Origin: Candidatus Rokuibacteriota bacterium | GTDB taxonomy: Bacteria > Methylomirabilota > Methylomirabilia > Rokubacteriales > CSP1-6 | Assembly: GCA_003221435.1 (NCBI GenBank) | Contig: QHRS01000002.1 | Coordinates: forward strand, 5,732-20,595 | Reading direction: 5' to 3' | Length of the DNA: 14,864 nt | Shown here: positions 1 through 6,906 of the stretch, piece after piece | How the letters are laid out: each line of letters starts with the position of its first letter | Numbering within the stretch: the first letter of the stretch is position 1 | Made by a program: the position numbers and the translations under genes | The notes under the pieces: model-generated | What the model was told of the DNA's origin: nothing | The model's database searches: none | The model's input: only the letters and a program-made list of their open reading frames with translations

Positions 1-667
1 GAACGTGACCTCCGTACTCCCCACGAGCTCACCCAGGGCGTGCCATTGAGGGCTCTCGCGGCCGTCGGTCTGACCGACCTTGCCGAGGGCCTGCTTTGCC
101 AGCGTCGACGCCTCTTCTGCCGCGATGGTCGCCGACTCGGCCATCGCGCGCATCTCGGCCATCTGGGACGCCAGGTCGGAGTCCGGAGTCTTTGCCTGGC
201 TGCCGGCCACCGCTCCGGTGTCGGACCGCGCCATGTCGGTTGCGGCCCCCCAACGGACAGAGCGCGACAGAGTCAGGCGGACCGGCGCGCTCGTGCCGTG
301 AACGTGGCCGACCATCTGCTCACCCTCCACTTGGAAGTGAGCCGTGAACAGCCCGCCCCCCAGCTCGTGCCTGACGGTAAGCTCCGAACCGGATGCCTTC
401 AGCAAGACCGGAATACCGAGGCCCCCAGCATGACGAAGTACCACTGGGATTTCGTCAGACGCGTTGATGTCGTGCAGCACCAATGTCCCCGCGCCTCTCG
501 AACCCCACGACAGGCCCACTGCGTGCAATATCCCTCTCCAATGCGATCCAGCGGCCGTTCCAGCGACCCGAAACATTGATGGGAGGGTGAAGAGAGAATA
601 CGGACGCGATGGACGAGCAAGCGCCGGTGAGTGTGAGCGCTATGAGCCAGAGGCCGAATCGTCGCAT
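1..667 (-). pseudogene. Putative lipoprotein, frameshifted and truncated by the window edge
   Basis: The start at 667 is fixed by a strong Shine-Dalgarno GAGGAGGG 8 nt upstream. The first residues form a lipoprotein signal (MRRFGLWLIALTLTGAC, lipobox Cys17), followed by a GRWNGRW stretch, but this frame stops at 455-457. In the neighbouring frame, open from 639 to position 1, the peptide continues convincingly: GTLVLHDINASDEIPVV, then IPVLLKASGSELTVRHELGG, then a closing PVRLTLSRS. That is the rhythm of a small secreted beta-sheet domain. An Ala/Glu-rich stretch (MAEMRAMAESATIAAEEAS) follows and could be a short coiled coil. One base too many (or two too few) somewhere between 640 and 457 would explain both halves; it could be a real mutation or an assembly error. 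Alternatively the second frame starts on its own ATG at 576 without the signal. Function unknown; outer- or inner-membrane anchoring is inferred from the lipobox. Confidence 0.6.
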
Positions 668-1220
668 GAAACTGTCCCTCCTCTTCGCGCAGTAATCGAC
701 CACTCCAGCCCGCCCCCGGTCAAACCAGCGGGTGAAAAGGGTAAGGATGCGCAGACCCGCCACAGGGGTGTCGTCGCTGCGCGGGGCATCGACCATCCAG
801 AAGCGAGCCCAAGTTTTTGCTCGGCGAGTCATGTCAGGCCTGAAAGGAATGGCGTGAGCACCTATCGTGCCATCTGTTCATCGACGGAAGACATCGCCGC
901 AATCTTCTTTACTTGGCAATCACGCCGGTCGGCACTCGTCGGCGGGAACGTCGAACGAGCGACATGACAGGTGTCAGAACCGAGGAGGTCACGTACTGCC
1001 GGGTCACCTGGGCCCGCGCAAGGCCCCGCCGGGATGGCGCCGCCGCGGCGCGCATCCTCGGCCGTTTCCACGGCTCCCACTACTGCGACTGGGCGTACAC
1101 GAACAGCCGCTTCGGCTTCTTCCAGCGCCCGGTGAACATCAAGCGGGAGGGAACGGTGGTGTCGAACCCCGTTGGAGTCAGTCTGGTCAGCAGGACAGAC
1201 TGCGGGTCGGCGCGTCTGAG
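668..1220. other. Gene-poor stretch; possible coding remnant at 1080-1220
   Basis: No convincing gene, RNA or terminator is seen. On the minus strand the reading frame of the alcohol dehydrogenase continues for 46 codons after its TAG (1220 to 1083, then TAG at 1082-1080). It has protein-like composition (TGFDTTVPSRLMFTGRWKK, then PKRLFVYAQSQ) and GC-rich third positions. It has no start codon until an ATG at 1139 and I do not recognise it. It may be the tail of a decayed downstream gene. The rest (668-1079) shows only short, low-quality frames. Confidence 0.3.
676..683 (-). promoter_or_regulatory. Shine-Dalgarno deciding the lipoprotein start
   Basis: GAGGAGGG on the minus strand, 8 nt before the ATG at 667. 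It favours this start over the ATG at 832 in the same frame, which would put 55 residues in front of a clean lipoprotein signal. Confidence 0.65.
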
Positions 1221-2315
1221 CTAAAAAACGACGACGGCGCGCGTCACTTCGCCGCGCTGCATCCCTTCGAATCCCGCGTTGATGTCGCCGAGCGCCAGCC
1301 GTTGCGTGATCAGCTCGTCGAGCCGGAGCTGCCCCGCGAGATAGGCCCGGGCGATCCGCGGGAAATCGACGCGGGGGCGCGCGCCGCCGTAGCTCGAGCG
1401 GACGATCCGCTTCTCGCCCATCAGCGAGCCGAACCGCAGCGACACCTTCGCATTGACCGACGTCTTGCCAAGGATGACCACCGTCGCGCCCGGACGCGCC
1501 GCCTCGAGCGCCTGCTGGAGGCTCGCTTCGTTGCCCGCGGCCTCGAAGGCGTAGTCCGCCCCGCGGCCGCCAGTGAGCGCACGGACGGCTGCCGTCACGT
1601 CCTCGCGGGCCGCGTGGATCGTCTGCGTCGCGCCGAAGCCCGGCGCCATGGCGAGATGGCGGTCGCTGATGTCGACGGCGATGATCGTGCGCGCGTTCGC
1701 GAAGCGCGCGCCCTGGAGGACGTTCAGGCCGACGGCGCCGCAGCCGACCACGACCACGCTCGAGCCGGGGCTGACCCGCGCGCAGCGCACGACCGCGCCG
1801 ACCCCGGTCATCACGCCGCAGCCGATCAGGCAGGCCCGGTCGAACGGAAGTTCCCTGGGCACCGGGACGGCGCCGGCCTCGGGCACGACGCAGTACTCGG
1901 CGTGCGACGACACGACCGAGAAGTGATGGAGCTTCTCGCCGCTCACACGCAGACGCGACTGGCCGTCCGGCAGATGGCCGCTCGCGGCCGCGGCGACGAC
2001 GGCCTCGCACAGAATCGGCTGACCCTGATCACAGTAGAAGCAGTGGCCGCAGTTCGGGCTCCACGAGCACACGACGTGATCGCCCGGCCTCACCAGCGTG
2101 ACCTCGCCGCCGACTGCCTCCACCACTCCGGCGCCCTCGTGGCCGAGCACGATCGGGAGCGGCAGCTGGAGGGAGCCCAGCATCACCTCGAGATCGGTGT
2201 GACAGAGCCCGCTCGCGCCCAGCCTGACCAGGACGTCGCGCGGCTTGAGCGCCCCGATCTCGACCCGCTCGATGGTCAGCGGCTTGGCCACCTCGCGCAG
2301 GACCGCGGCGTTCAT
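1221..2315 (-). CDS. Zinc-dependent alcohol dehydrogenase (MDR superfamily)
   Basis: A 364-aa medium-chain, zinc-dependent NAD(P)-linked alcohol dehydrogenase, full family length. The GroES-like domain carries the catalytic zinc ligands Cys38 (GLCHTD), His59-Glu60 (GHEGAG) and Cys166 (GCGVMTG). The structural zinc lobe is Cys89, Cys92, Cys95 and Cys103. The Rossmann fold has GCGAVG at 191-196 with Asp215 at the end of the next strand, which suggests NAD rather than NADP. It resembles the AdhC/class III-like branch, but I cannot name the substrate. The ATG at 2315 has GGTGGAG just upstream and lies 20 bp after the stop of the PhyH-like dioxygenase, so the two are very probably co-transcribed. 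A plausible role is oxidising the alcohol or hydroxy-aldehyde left by that dioxygenase (inference). The family is certain; the pathway is not. Confidence 0.95.
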   Translation of the reverse strand: MNAAVLREVAKPLTIERVEIGALKPRDVLVRLGASGLCHTDLEVMLGSLQLPLPIVLGHEGAGVVEAVGGEVTLVRPGDHVVCSWSPNCGHCFYCDQGQPILCEAVVAAAASGHLPDGQSRLRVSGEKLHHFSVVSSHAEYCVVPEAGAVPVPRELPFDRACLIGCGVMTGVGAVVRCARVSPGSSVVVVGCGAVGLNVLQGARFANARTIIAVDISDRHLAMAPGFGATQTIHAAREDVTAAVRALTGGRGADYAFEAAGNEASLQQALEAARPGATVVILGKTSVNAKVSLRFGSLMGEKRIVRSSYGGARPRVDFPRIARAYLAGQLRLDELITQRLALGDINAGFEGMQRGEVTRAVVVF

Positions 2316-2335
2316 CTCCACCGGGCGGAGCCTCG

Positions 2336-3157
2336 TCAGCGCGCGGCGGGCGTCTTGGTCAGGGCCGCGAGCAGCCGACGGGCAGTCTCGGCCTGGTCGG
2401 CGATGGCCCGTTCGATGCTCTTGGTCGGCGGCCCGGTCAGCAGGTCGAAGTGGTGATACTCGTCGTGCCCGCGCGCGAGCACCGCCGGCTGCGGTGCTCC
2501 GATCTGTTTCGTCTGGGGAGTGATGAACCGGATGGCGAACCCGACGCGCTTGCCGCTGGACCGGTTCGGGTTCGAGCCGTGGATGATGTTGACGTGGTGC
2601 AGCGACATCTCGCCGGCCTTCAGGACCACGTCGGTCGCATCCTCGTCCTTGACCTCGACCTGGACCTCCTGGCCGCGGCTCAGCAGGTTGTCGGGAGCGT
2701 ATGTCTCGGTGTGGGGGAAGATCCGATTCTTGTGCGAGCCCGCGAGCACCCGCATGCACCCGTTCTCGATCGTGCTGTCGGTGAGCGCGATCCATGCGGT
2801 CGTGACCTGCGTCGTGTCGAGCCCCCAGTACGTCCCATCCTGATGCCAGGAGATGTACGCCGCGTCGCGCGGCTGCTTGGGGAAGATCGACACGGTCCAG
2901 ACCATGATGTCCGGCCCGAGGACATCCTCGACCGCGTCGAGGACCGCCGGGTACGTCGCCAGATCGTAGGCCCACCGGAAGTGCAAGTGCGTCTGCGAGA
3001 GCTGCTGCGCCGACGGCTTGCCGCCGAGGCGGGCTTCGAGGTCCATGTACCCGGCGCGGAACCTCGCCACCTCGTCCGCCGAGAGCGCGGGAACCGGAAA
3101 CAGGATTCCGTCGCGCCGGTATCGCTCGACCTGCTCACGCGAAAGCGCCGTCGGCAT
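2336..3157 (-). CDS. Phytanoyl-CoA dioxygenase (PhyH) family oxygenase
   Basis: A 273-aa member of the PhyH family of Fe(II)/2-oxoglutarate-dependent oxygenases, cytoplasmic (no signal). The iron triad is visible as His105 and Asp107 in SWHQDGTYW and the distal His193 in NIIHGSNPN. Arg204, 11 residues on, is the expected 2-oxoglutarate anchor (SGKRVGFAIRF). Length and motif spacing are normal, so it should be catalytically competent. Bacterial relatives hydroxylate very different small molecules, so the substrate cannot be read off. The ATG at 3157 is preceded by a purine-rich GGAGGGGAGGAG. It is the first gene of a two-gene unit with the zinc alcohol dehydrogenase and is divergent from the secreted SMP-30-type hydrolase; hydroxylation followed by dehydrogenation is the natural reading (inference). 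Confidence 0.93.
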   Translation of the reverse strand: MPTALSREQVERYRRDGILFPVPALSADEVARFRAGYMDLEARLGGKPSAQQLSQTHLHFRWAYDLATYPAVLDAVEDVLGPDIMVWTVSIFPKQPRDAAYISWHQDGTYWGLDTTQVTTAWIALTDSTIENGCMRVLAGSHKNRIFPHTETYAPDNLLSRGQEVQVEVKDEDATDVVLKAGEMSLHHVNIIHGSNPNRSSGKRVGFAIRFITPQTKQIGAPQPAVLARGHDEYHHFDLLTGPPTKSIERAIADQAETARRLLAALTKTPAAR

Positions 3158-3279
3158 AACTCCTCCCCTCCTTCGGGGTCGGGTCCGAACCTGTCAGCCA
3201 AGGATACACCGAGCGCGAATCTTCGTGCGAGCGCGACCCGCGCCCGCCGCGATACGCGGCCACGACCCCAACACCCGGA

Positions 3280-3308
3280 TTGACTCCGGTCGAGGTGGAG
3301 TCTAGTAT
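3280..3308 (+). promoter_or_regulatory. Sigma70-type promoter for the SMP-30-like gene
   Basis: TTGACT at 3280-3285 (5 of 6 matches to the -35 consensus), a 17-nt spacer, then TAGTAT at 3303-3308 (4 of 6, with the key T, A and final T kept). Transcription would begin near 3315, leaving a leader of about 124 nt before the ATG at 3439. Seen in sequence only. No operator is evident in the 281-bp divergent intergenic region. Confidence 0.5.
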
Positions 3309-3438
3309 CCCATCCCGCCGGGCGATACCAACCGCCAGGCTGCTCGTGCCGGGTTCCGGCAGGCCGCCTCCGGGGTCGTGCGCTACGCGAGCTTTGCAGG
3401 CACCCGAATCAGCCCGGTCACGAGAAAGGGAGGGTATC

Positions 3439-4539
3439 ATGCGAATCATCGACCTGCTCAAGCGGAGCATCTTCTGCCTCGTTGTCCTCGCGCTCACCGG
3501 ACTCGCGCTCACGCCGCCGGCGATCGCCGCCGAGGACGCCGGATTCCCGCCGCCCACCGGTGATCCAAGCGTCGTTCCGCCGGGCGCCAGGGTCGAGCGG
3601 CTCTGGGACGGCGGCTGCATCCTGACGGAGGGCGTCGCCGCCGGCCACGACGGGATGGTCTACTTCAGCGACATCACCTTCTCCAAGTTCTGCAAGGACC
3701 CCTCGGGCAAGTACATCCAGGCCGGCAACATTTGGCGGTACAACCCGCGGACCGGTGAGTTCAGCATCTACCGTTCGCCGAGTGGGATGTCCAACGGCAT
3801 CAAGTTCGACCGCGAGGGCAACATGCTCGCAGCCCTGGGGGCCGACTACGGCGGGCGCATGCTGGTGAAGACCGACATGAAGTCCGGCCGGAGCTGGATC
3901 CTCACCGGGCTCTTCGACGGCAGACCCTACAACGCCCTCAACGATATCAGCATCGACGAGCGGGGCCGCACCTACTTCACCGACCCGCGCTACATCGGTC
4001 ACGAGCCGATCGACCAGGCGGGCGTCGCCGCCTACCGCCTGGATCCCGACGGGTCGGTGCACCGCGTCGCCACCGACTGCGGCAAGTGTAACGGCATCCT
4101 CGTGTCTCCAGACCAGAGGCGGCTCTACATCGTCAGCAACGACAACGGGTGGTGGGAGTTCCAGAAGCTACAGGAAGGCGAGAAGACCCTCGGGGGCACT
4201 CATGCCCTGTTCGTCTACGATCTCGCCCCGGACGGCACGACCAGCAACCGCCGTTTCTTCAAGGACTACAGCAAGGACCGGACGCCAGCGTGCAGCGGGC
4301 CGGATGGGGTCGTGGCCGACGCGGAGGGCAACCTCTGGGTGGTCGAGCGCTGCGAGCATCGTCCGGGCGTCACCGTATACGCGCCTGATGGCAGAGAGCT
4401 CGCGCACATCTCCACCGGCAAGGAGCTGCCGACCAACGTCGGCTTCGGCCGGGGCGCGGACGCAAACCTCCTCTACCTGACGTCGGGCAAGAGCCTCTAC
4501 CGGATCAGGGTGGGAAAGAAGGGTTATCAGCTCCCGTAG
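3439..4539 (+). CDS. Secreted SMP-30/gluconolactonase/LRE-type hydrolase
   Basis: A 366-aa six-bladed beta-propeller of the SMP-30/gluconolactonase family, which hydrolyses lactones or related esters with one divalent metal. An N-terminal Sec signal peptide (about residues 1-31, ending PPAIAAED) sends it to the periplasm. Likely metal ligands by motif are Glu64 (LTEGVAAG), Asn218 (KCNGILVSPD) and Asp289 (SGPDGVV), with Asn168 (ALNDISID) as the substrate-pocket Asn. Repeated blade motifs include FDREGNM, DERGRTYFTDP, SPDQRRLYIV and DAEGNLWVV. Six cysteines after the signal (60, 85, 214, 217, 285, 305) could form disulfides, which suits an exported protein. The start at 3439 is chosen because of GGGAGGG at 3428-3434 and because the signal peptide begins there; an upstream in-frame start at 3280 would overlap the promoter. 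Divergent from the PhyH/ADH pair, so it may act on the same compound outside the cytoplasm (inference). Confidence 0.9.
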   Translation: MRIIDLLKRSIFCLVVLALTGLALTPPAIAAEDAGFPPPTGDPSVVPPGARVERLWDGGCILTEGVAAGHDGMVYFSDITFSKFCKDPSGKYIQAGNIWRYNPRTGEFSIYRSPSGMSNGIKFDREGNMLAALGADYGGRMLVKTDMKSGRSWILTGLFDGRPYNALNDISIDERGRTYFTDPRYIGHEPIDQAGVAAYRLDPDGSVHRVATDCGKCNGILVSPDQRRLYIVSNDNGWWEFQKLQEGEKTLGGTHALFVYDLAPDGTTSNRRFFKDYSKDRTPACSGPDGVVADAEGNLWVVERCEHRPGVTVYAPDGRELAHISTGKELPTNVGFGRGADANLLYLTSGKSLYRIRVGKKGYQLP

Positions 4540-4575
4540 GCGAAGCGCGCGATCGCAGTCTGTCAACGCTGTAGG

Positions 4576-4695
4576 CTGAAGAGCGCGCTTGTTGGACTCG
4601 GCCTTCTTCTGGCGTGGGCTCCGGCGCCGGCCTCAAGCCAGGAGAAGGCCGTGGACCCGGTCGACATTTCGCGGACGCTCGGAACGCGTGCGTAG
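4576..4695 (+). pseudogene. Signal-peptide-like remnant with an in-frame stop
   Basis: A frame of 39 codons reads like an export signal (LKSALVGLGLLLAWAPAPAS, then SQEKAVDPVDISRTLG) and ends in TAG at 4693-4695. The frame then stays open with VKTSNTKWNFEG. There is no ATG, GTG or TTG at its head, only CTG at 4576, and no Shine-Dalgarno. It looks like the decayed 5' end of a secreted-protein gene. I do not recognise the protein. The strand and frame are supported only by composition, so confidence is low. Confidence 0.3.
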
Positions 4696-4787
4696 GTCAA
4701 GACAAGCAACACGAAGTGGAACTTTGAAGGGCAGCCTGGGGCTCCAGCGGCGTTGATCCCATCGAGGAAGCCCGCACGACGGCCGGC

Positions 4788-4972
4788 GTGGCCAGACCCA
4801 CGCCGCCGTTCGCCAATGGCAACCGGGGAGGGGGGCGCTGAAAGGGCGTACACAACAAAGCCACCCGGGAGATCAAGGCGCTTCTCCGGGCGGACCTTGG
4901 ATCAGGCCGGTACCGGAGGAACCTTGAGCGACGCATCGAGGCCGGCAAGGTGCCGCGCCTGCAGGTCGAGGA
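4788..4972 (+). pseudogene. Remnant of a phage-associated 'GRPKG-NKAT' type small protein
   Basis: One frame reads RPTPPFANGNRGGGR, then a TGA at 4839-4841, then KGVHNKATREIKALLRADLG, then ERRIEAGKVPRLQVE. The arrangement 'F-x-x-GN-x-GGR-P-KG-x-x-NKAT-x-EI' is familiar from small phage/prophage proteins, often near terminases, where a Pro sits exactly where this copy has the stop. There is no start with a ribosome site, and the similarity ends right at the stop codon of the DUF1059 gene on the other strand. I read it as a broken fragment of a mobile-element gene. The homology is from memory of the motif, not from a search. Confidence 0.45.
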
Positions 4973-5152
4973 CTACTTCTTCTCTTTGATCGCGGCCCTC
5001 ACCTTTGCGGCCATGTCGGGCGCCACGGTCTTGACTCCGTGCTTCATCTTGGCGTGCTCCGATGCCTTGGCCATCACCTCGTTGTCGTCCTTGCCCTCGA
5101 TGACTGCGTTGCAGCCCGGCATCAGGTCGCCGCACTTCATCATCTTGGCCAT
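4973..5152 (-). CDS. DUF1059 small protein
   Basis: A complete 59-aa gene: begins MAKMMKCGDLMPGCNAVIEG, continues DDNEVMAKASEHAKMKHGV and ends AAIKEKK. The CGDL-x-PGC-x-A start, the central H-A-x-x-x-H and the Lys-rich end match the DUF1059 family of small cytoplasmic proteins of unknown function. The two cysteines (Cys7, Cys14) and the two histidines (His33, His38) could bind a metal, but that is inference. The start is fixed by CAGGAGGA with about 8 nt to the ATG. It is too short for many gene-calling cut-offs. It stands alone on the minus strand, divergent from sodC, and its 3' end touches the phage-like remnant read from the other strand. Confidence 0.88.
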   Translation of the reverse strand: MAKMMKCGDLMPGCNAVIEGKDDNEVMAKASEHAKMKHGVKTVAPDMAAKVRAAIKEKK

Positions 5153-5279
5153 TGGCTAGATCCTCCTGGAGAGTATGTTGACTACCGAAACCATTTTGGC
5201 CCATTTTGCTCCCGGCGTAAAGGAATCCGTATGGCGGGTGAAAAGGGGCCGGGGAGGCGACTCTCCGGCTCGGCTCCGT

Positions 5280-5313
5280 TTGACGGGCGTGCTCCGCCGA
5301 ACGGCCCCGTCAA
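5280..5313. promoter_or_regulatory. Inverted repeat upstream of sodC
   Basis: TTGACGGG (5280-5287) and its exact complement CCCGTCAA (5306-5313) face each other across 18 nt, about 25 bp upstream of a TATAAT. It could be an operator or a weak hairpin. Only the symmetry is seen; the role is a guess. Confidence 0.25.
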
Positions 5314-5336
5314 GGCGAGGTCCGATTTGCTGACGG

Positions 5337-5342
5337 TATAAT
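5337..5342 (+). promoter_or_regulatory. Candidate -10 element for sodC
   Basis: A perfect TATAAT, striking in such GC-rich DNA, 64 nt before the sodC ATG. No good -35 hexamer lies 16-18 nt upstream, so either an activator is needed or the match is chance. Confidence 0.35.
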
Positions 5343-5406
5343 CCGAGCCGGGCGTCCGGTCCGGCGAGTCCGGCATTCCCTATGTGATCCCGGGGGAGGG
5401 GCAAGA

Positions 5407-5967
5407 ATGAAAGACCTGATCCTAGTCGCGTCAACCGTTCTGCTCGCCGGCTGCGCATCGATGGTGGAAGGTCCGCGCGCCATGGCGACCGCCAATCTCC
5501 GCGACGCGGCCGGCCGGCCGGCCGGCACGGCGCGGCTCGAGCAGGTGAGCGGTGGCGTCCACATCGTGCTCGAGATGACCGGCGTGCCACCCGGCGCTCA
5601 CGGCGTGCACATTCACGCCGTCGGGAAATGCGACCCGCCAGGCTTCACGACGGCCGGCGGCCATTTCAATCCGGGTAACCGGCAGCACGGCACGCTGAAC
5701 CCGCAGGGCCCGCACGCCGGCGACCTGCCCAACATCACCATCGAGGCGGATGGTGCCGGCCGCATGGAGACCCAGACCGACCGCGTCACGCTCGAAGACG
5801 ACGGCACCTCGCTCTTCGACGCCGACGGCAGCGCGCTGGTGGTCCACGCCGGGCCCGACGACTTCACGACGGATCCGTCGGGCGGCAGCGGCGCCCGCAT
5901 CGCCTGCGGCGTGCTCGTCCGGCAGGAACCGGCGGCGGGCAAGCCGCCCAGAGGCTCCACCTACTGA
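5407..5967 (+). CDS. sodC: Lipoprotein Cu,Zn superoxide dismutase
   Basis: A 186-aa Cu,Zn superoxide dismutase, converting superoxide to oxygen and peroxide outside the cytoplasm. A short lipoprotein signal ends at LLAGC (Cys16). All metal ligands are present: copper His68 and His70 (GVHIHAVGKC), bridging His86 (GGHFNP), zinc His94 and His103 with Asp106 (GPHAGDLPN), and copper His147 (VVHAGPDD). The disulfide pair is Cys75-Cys167 and the active-site Arg is Arg164 (GARIACG). It should therefore be active and membrane-anchored. A GGGGGAGGGG ribosome site precedes the ATG. It is convergent with the DinB-family gene, their ends overlapping by 7 bp (5961-5967). No close operon partner. Confidence 0.96.
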   Translation: MKDLILVASTVLLAGCASMVEGPRAMATANLRDAAGRPAGTARLEQVSGGVHIVLEMTGVPPGAHGVHIHAVGKCDPPGFTTAGGHFNPGNRQHGTLNPQGPHAGDLPNITIEADGAGRMETQTDRVTLEDDGTSLFDADGSALVVHAGPDDFTTDPSGGSGARIACGVLVRQEPAAGKPPRGSTY

Positions 5968-6533
5968 GCGCGCGCCGCGGCCAGGATCTTCTTCACCTGA
6001 TTGAGGTGGTCGATCTCATGCAATCGGAAGACGAGCGCATACGCTTTCCAGTCCAGCTCCTCGATCCAGGACAATGGCTCGACCCCGCCGTTCGGGCGCA
6101 GGGTGTTGACGACCAAGACGAGGGCTGCCGTCGCGTCGGTGTGGAAGTCGGGACGGACCGCCTCGAGCGTCGCGACCACGTCGCGCTGAACCGTCCTCAG
6201 CTCGCGCAGGAGCCACGGCCACGGGCGCAGGAGCGGCGCCCGGGATTGCAGGCTCGCGGGGATCGGCGAGCCCGGCGGCCGGCGTCCCGCGAGCAGGCAC
6301 CATAGCTCGTCGAGGCTCGGCCGCTCCGTCTCCACGAGATGGTCGACCACCTCCTGCACCGTCCACTCCCCCGCGATACCGACCACCGTCGCCTCGCGGG
6401 CTCTGACCGAGTCCACCACCTCCTCGAACGCGGTAAACGCCGCGCGCACGCGCTCGGCGATGATGGCGACGGGCTGGAGAGTGCCCTTCGCGCGCAGGTA
6501 CGCCCGCGCCTTCACCTTCACGTCGTTCTCCAT
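5961..6533 (-). CDS. DinB-family (four-helix, DinB_2-like) protein
   Basis: A 190-aa cytoplasmic protein with the DinB/YfiT-like four-helix architecture. The putative metal triad is His65 in VVDHLVETE plus His172 and His176 in RLHEIDHLNQ; the same 'HExxH-like' end helix is typical of DinB_2 proteins. These are small-molecule thiol-dependent transferases or hydrolases in characterised relatives (for example bacillithiol or mycothiol enzymes), but the partner here is unknown. Start at 6533 has CGGAGGA at good spacing. The 3' end overlaps the sodC stop region by 7 bp in convergent orientation, so the two messages are complementary at their ends. Confidence 0.85.
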   Translation of the reverse strand: MENDVKVKARAYLRAKGTLQPVAIIAERVRAAFTAFEEVVDSVRAREATVVGIAGEWTVQEVVDHLVETERPSLDELWCLLAGRRPPGSPIPASLQSRAPLLRPWPWLLRELRTVQRDVVATLEAVRPDFHTDATAALVLVVNTLRPNGGVEPLSWIEELDWKAYALVFRLHEIDHLNQVKKILAAARAQ

Positions 6534-6906
6534 GTGTCATCCTCCGTTACTCGACTCGACAGCATGAGCTTCCTCGGAGGGGGGCGCTGCCCCCCTCCCG
6601 AACCTCCCCCAGTTTGGGGAGCCGAGCGGTTCGCGGGGCTGGGGCCCCGCACCGCGCAGGCGACCACTCGAACGAACTGTGCCGGCAAAGCCGGCGCCCG
6701 AACGGTGCGTTGACAGTCGCGAGAGGAGGGTAGTCCAGTGCGAAGCCCGGCTGAGGGACTCGCGACGCCACCGGCGGGCCGACGCGCGGATCCTTGCGGA
6801 GCGTGATCGCCGTGCCCTCGACCCGTGCGCTCTCAGCGACGACGAACTACGTACGCGACAGATCGCGCCCGCGATCGGCTCGCGCGTTACGCCCAGGGGG
6901 TGCGGG
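6534..6906. other. Intergenic region with hairpins and repeat copy A; no gene seen
   Basis: Apart from the repeat at 6573-6703, it contains a strong GC hairpin at 6633-6650 (GCGGGGC, loop TGGG, GCCCCGC) and an 8-bp inverted repeat GTCGCGAG (6716-6723) / CTCGCGAC (6759-6766). Long open frames cross it, but they are antisense extensions of the downstream gene and have no ribosome site, so I call none of them. Confidence 0.5.
6573..6703 (-). repeat. Dispersed hairpin repeat, copy A
   Basis: Read on the minus strand it starts with GTTCGGGCGCCGGC-TTT-GCCGGC (6703-6681), which matches 14493-14515 at 22 of 23 bases. It ends with a TGGGGGAGG-TTCGG module and a hairpin of 9-bp arms (6576-6584 / 6590-6598, loop CGCTG). 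Between the modules sits an extra segment with further hairpins (6604-6621, 6633-6650). The two-module layout is shared with copy B, which lies in the opposite orientation. Confidence 0.6.

Noticed and set aside
1265..1275. tRNA-like GTTCGA/TTCGAATCC strings at several places
   Set aside because: They fall inside coding genes and have no matching acceptor, D or anticodon arms.
867..2456. A 529-codon plus-strand open frame opposite the dehydrogenase
   Set aside because: It is antisense to a gene with complete zinc and NAD motifs; its composition (Arg/His/Asp-rich, no motifs) is the usual shadow of GC-rich coding DNA.
4827..4840. GGAGGGGGGCGCTG, also found in repeat copy A (6576-6589)
   Set aside because: The 14-base match lacks the second hairpin arm and the other module, and lies inside the phage-like frame; probably chance among G-runs.
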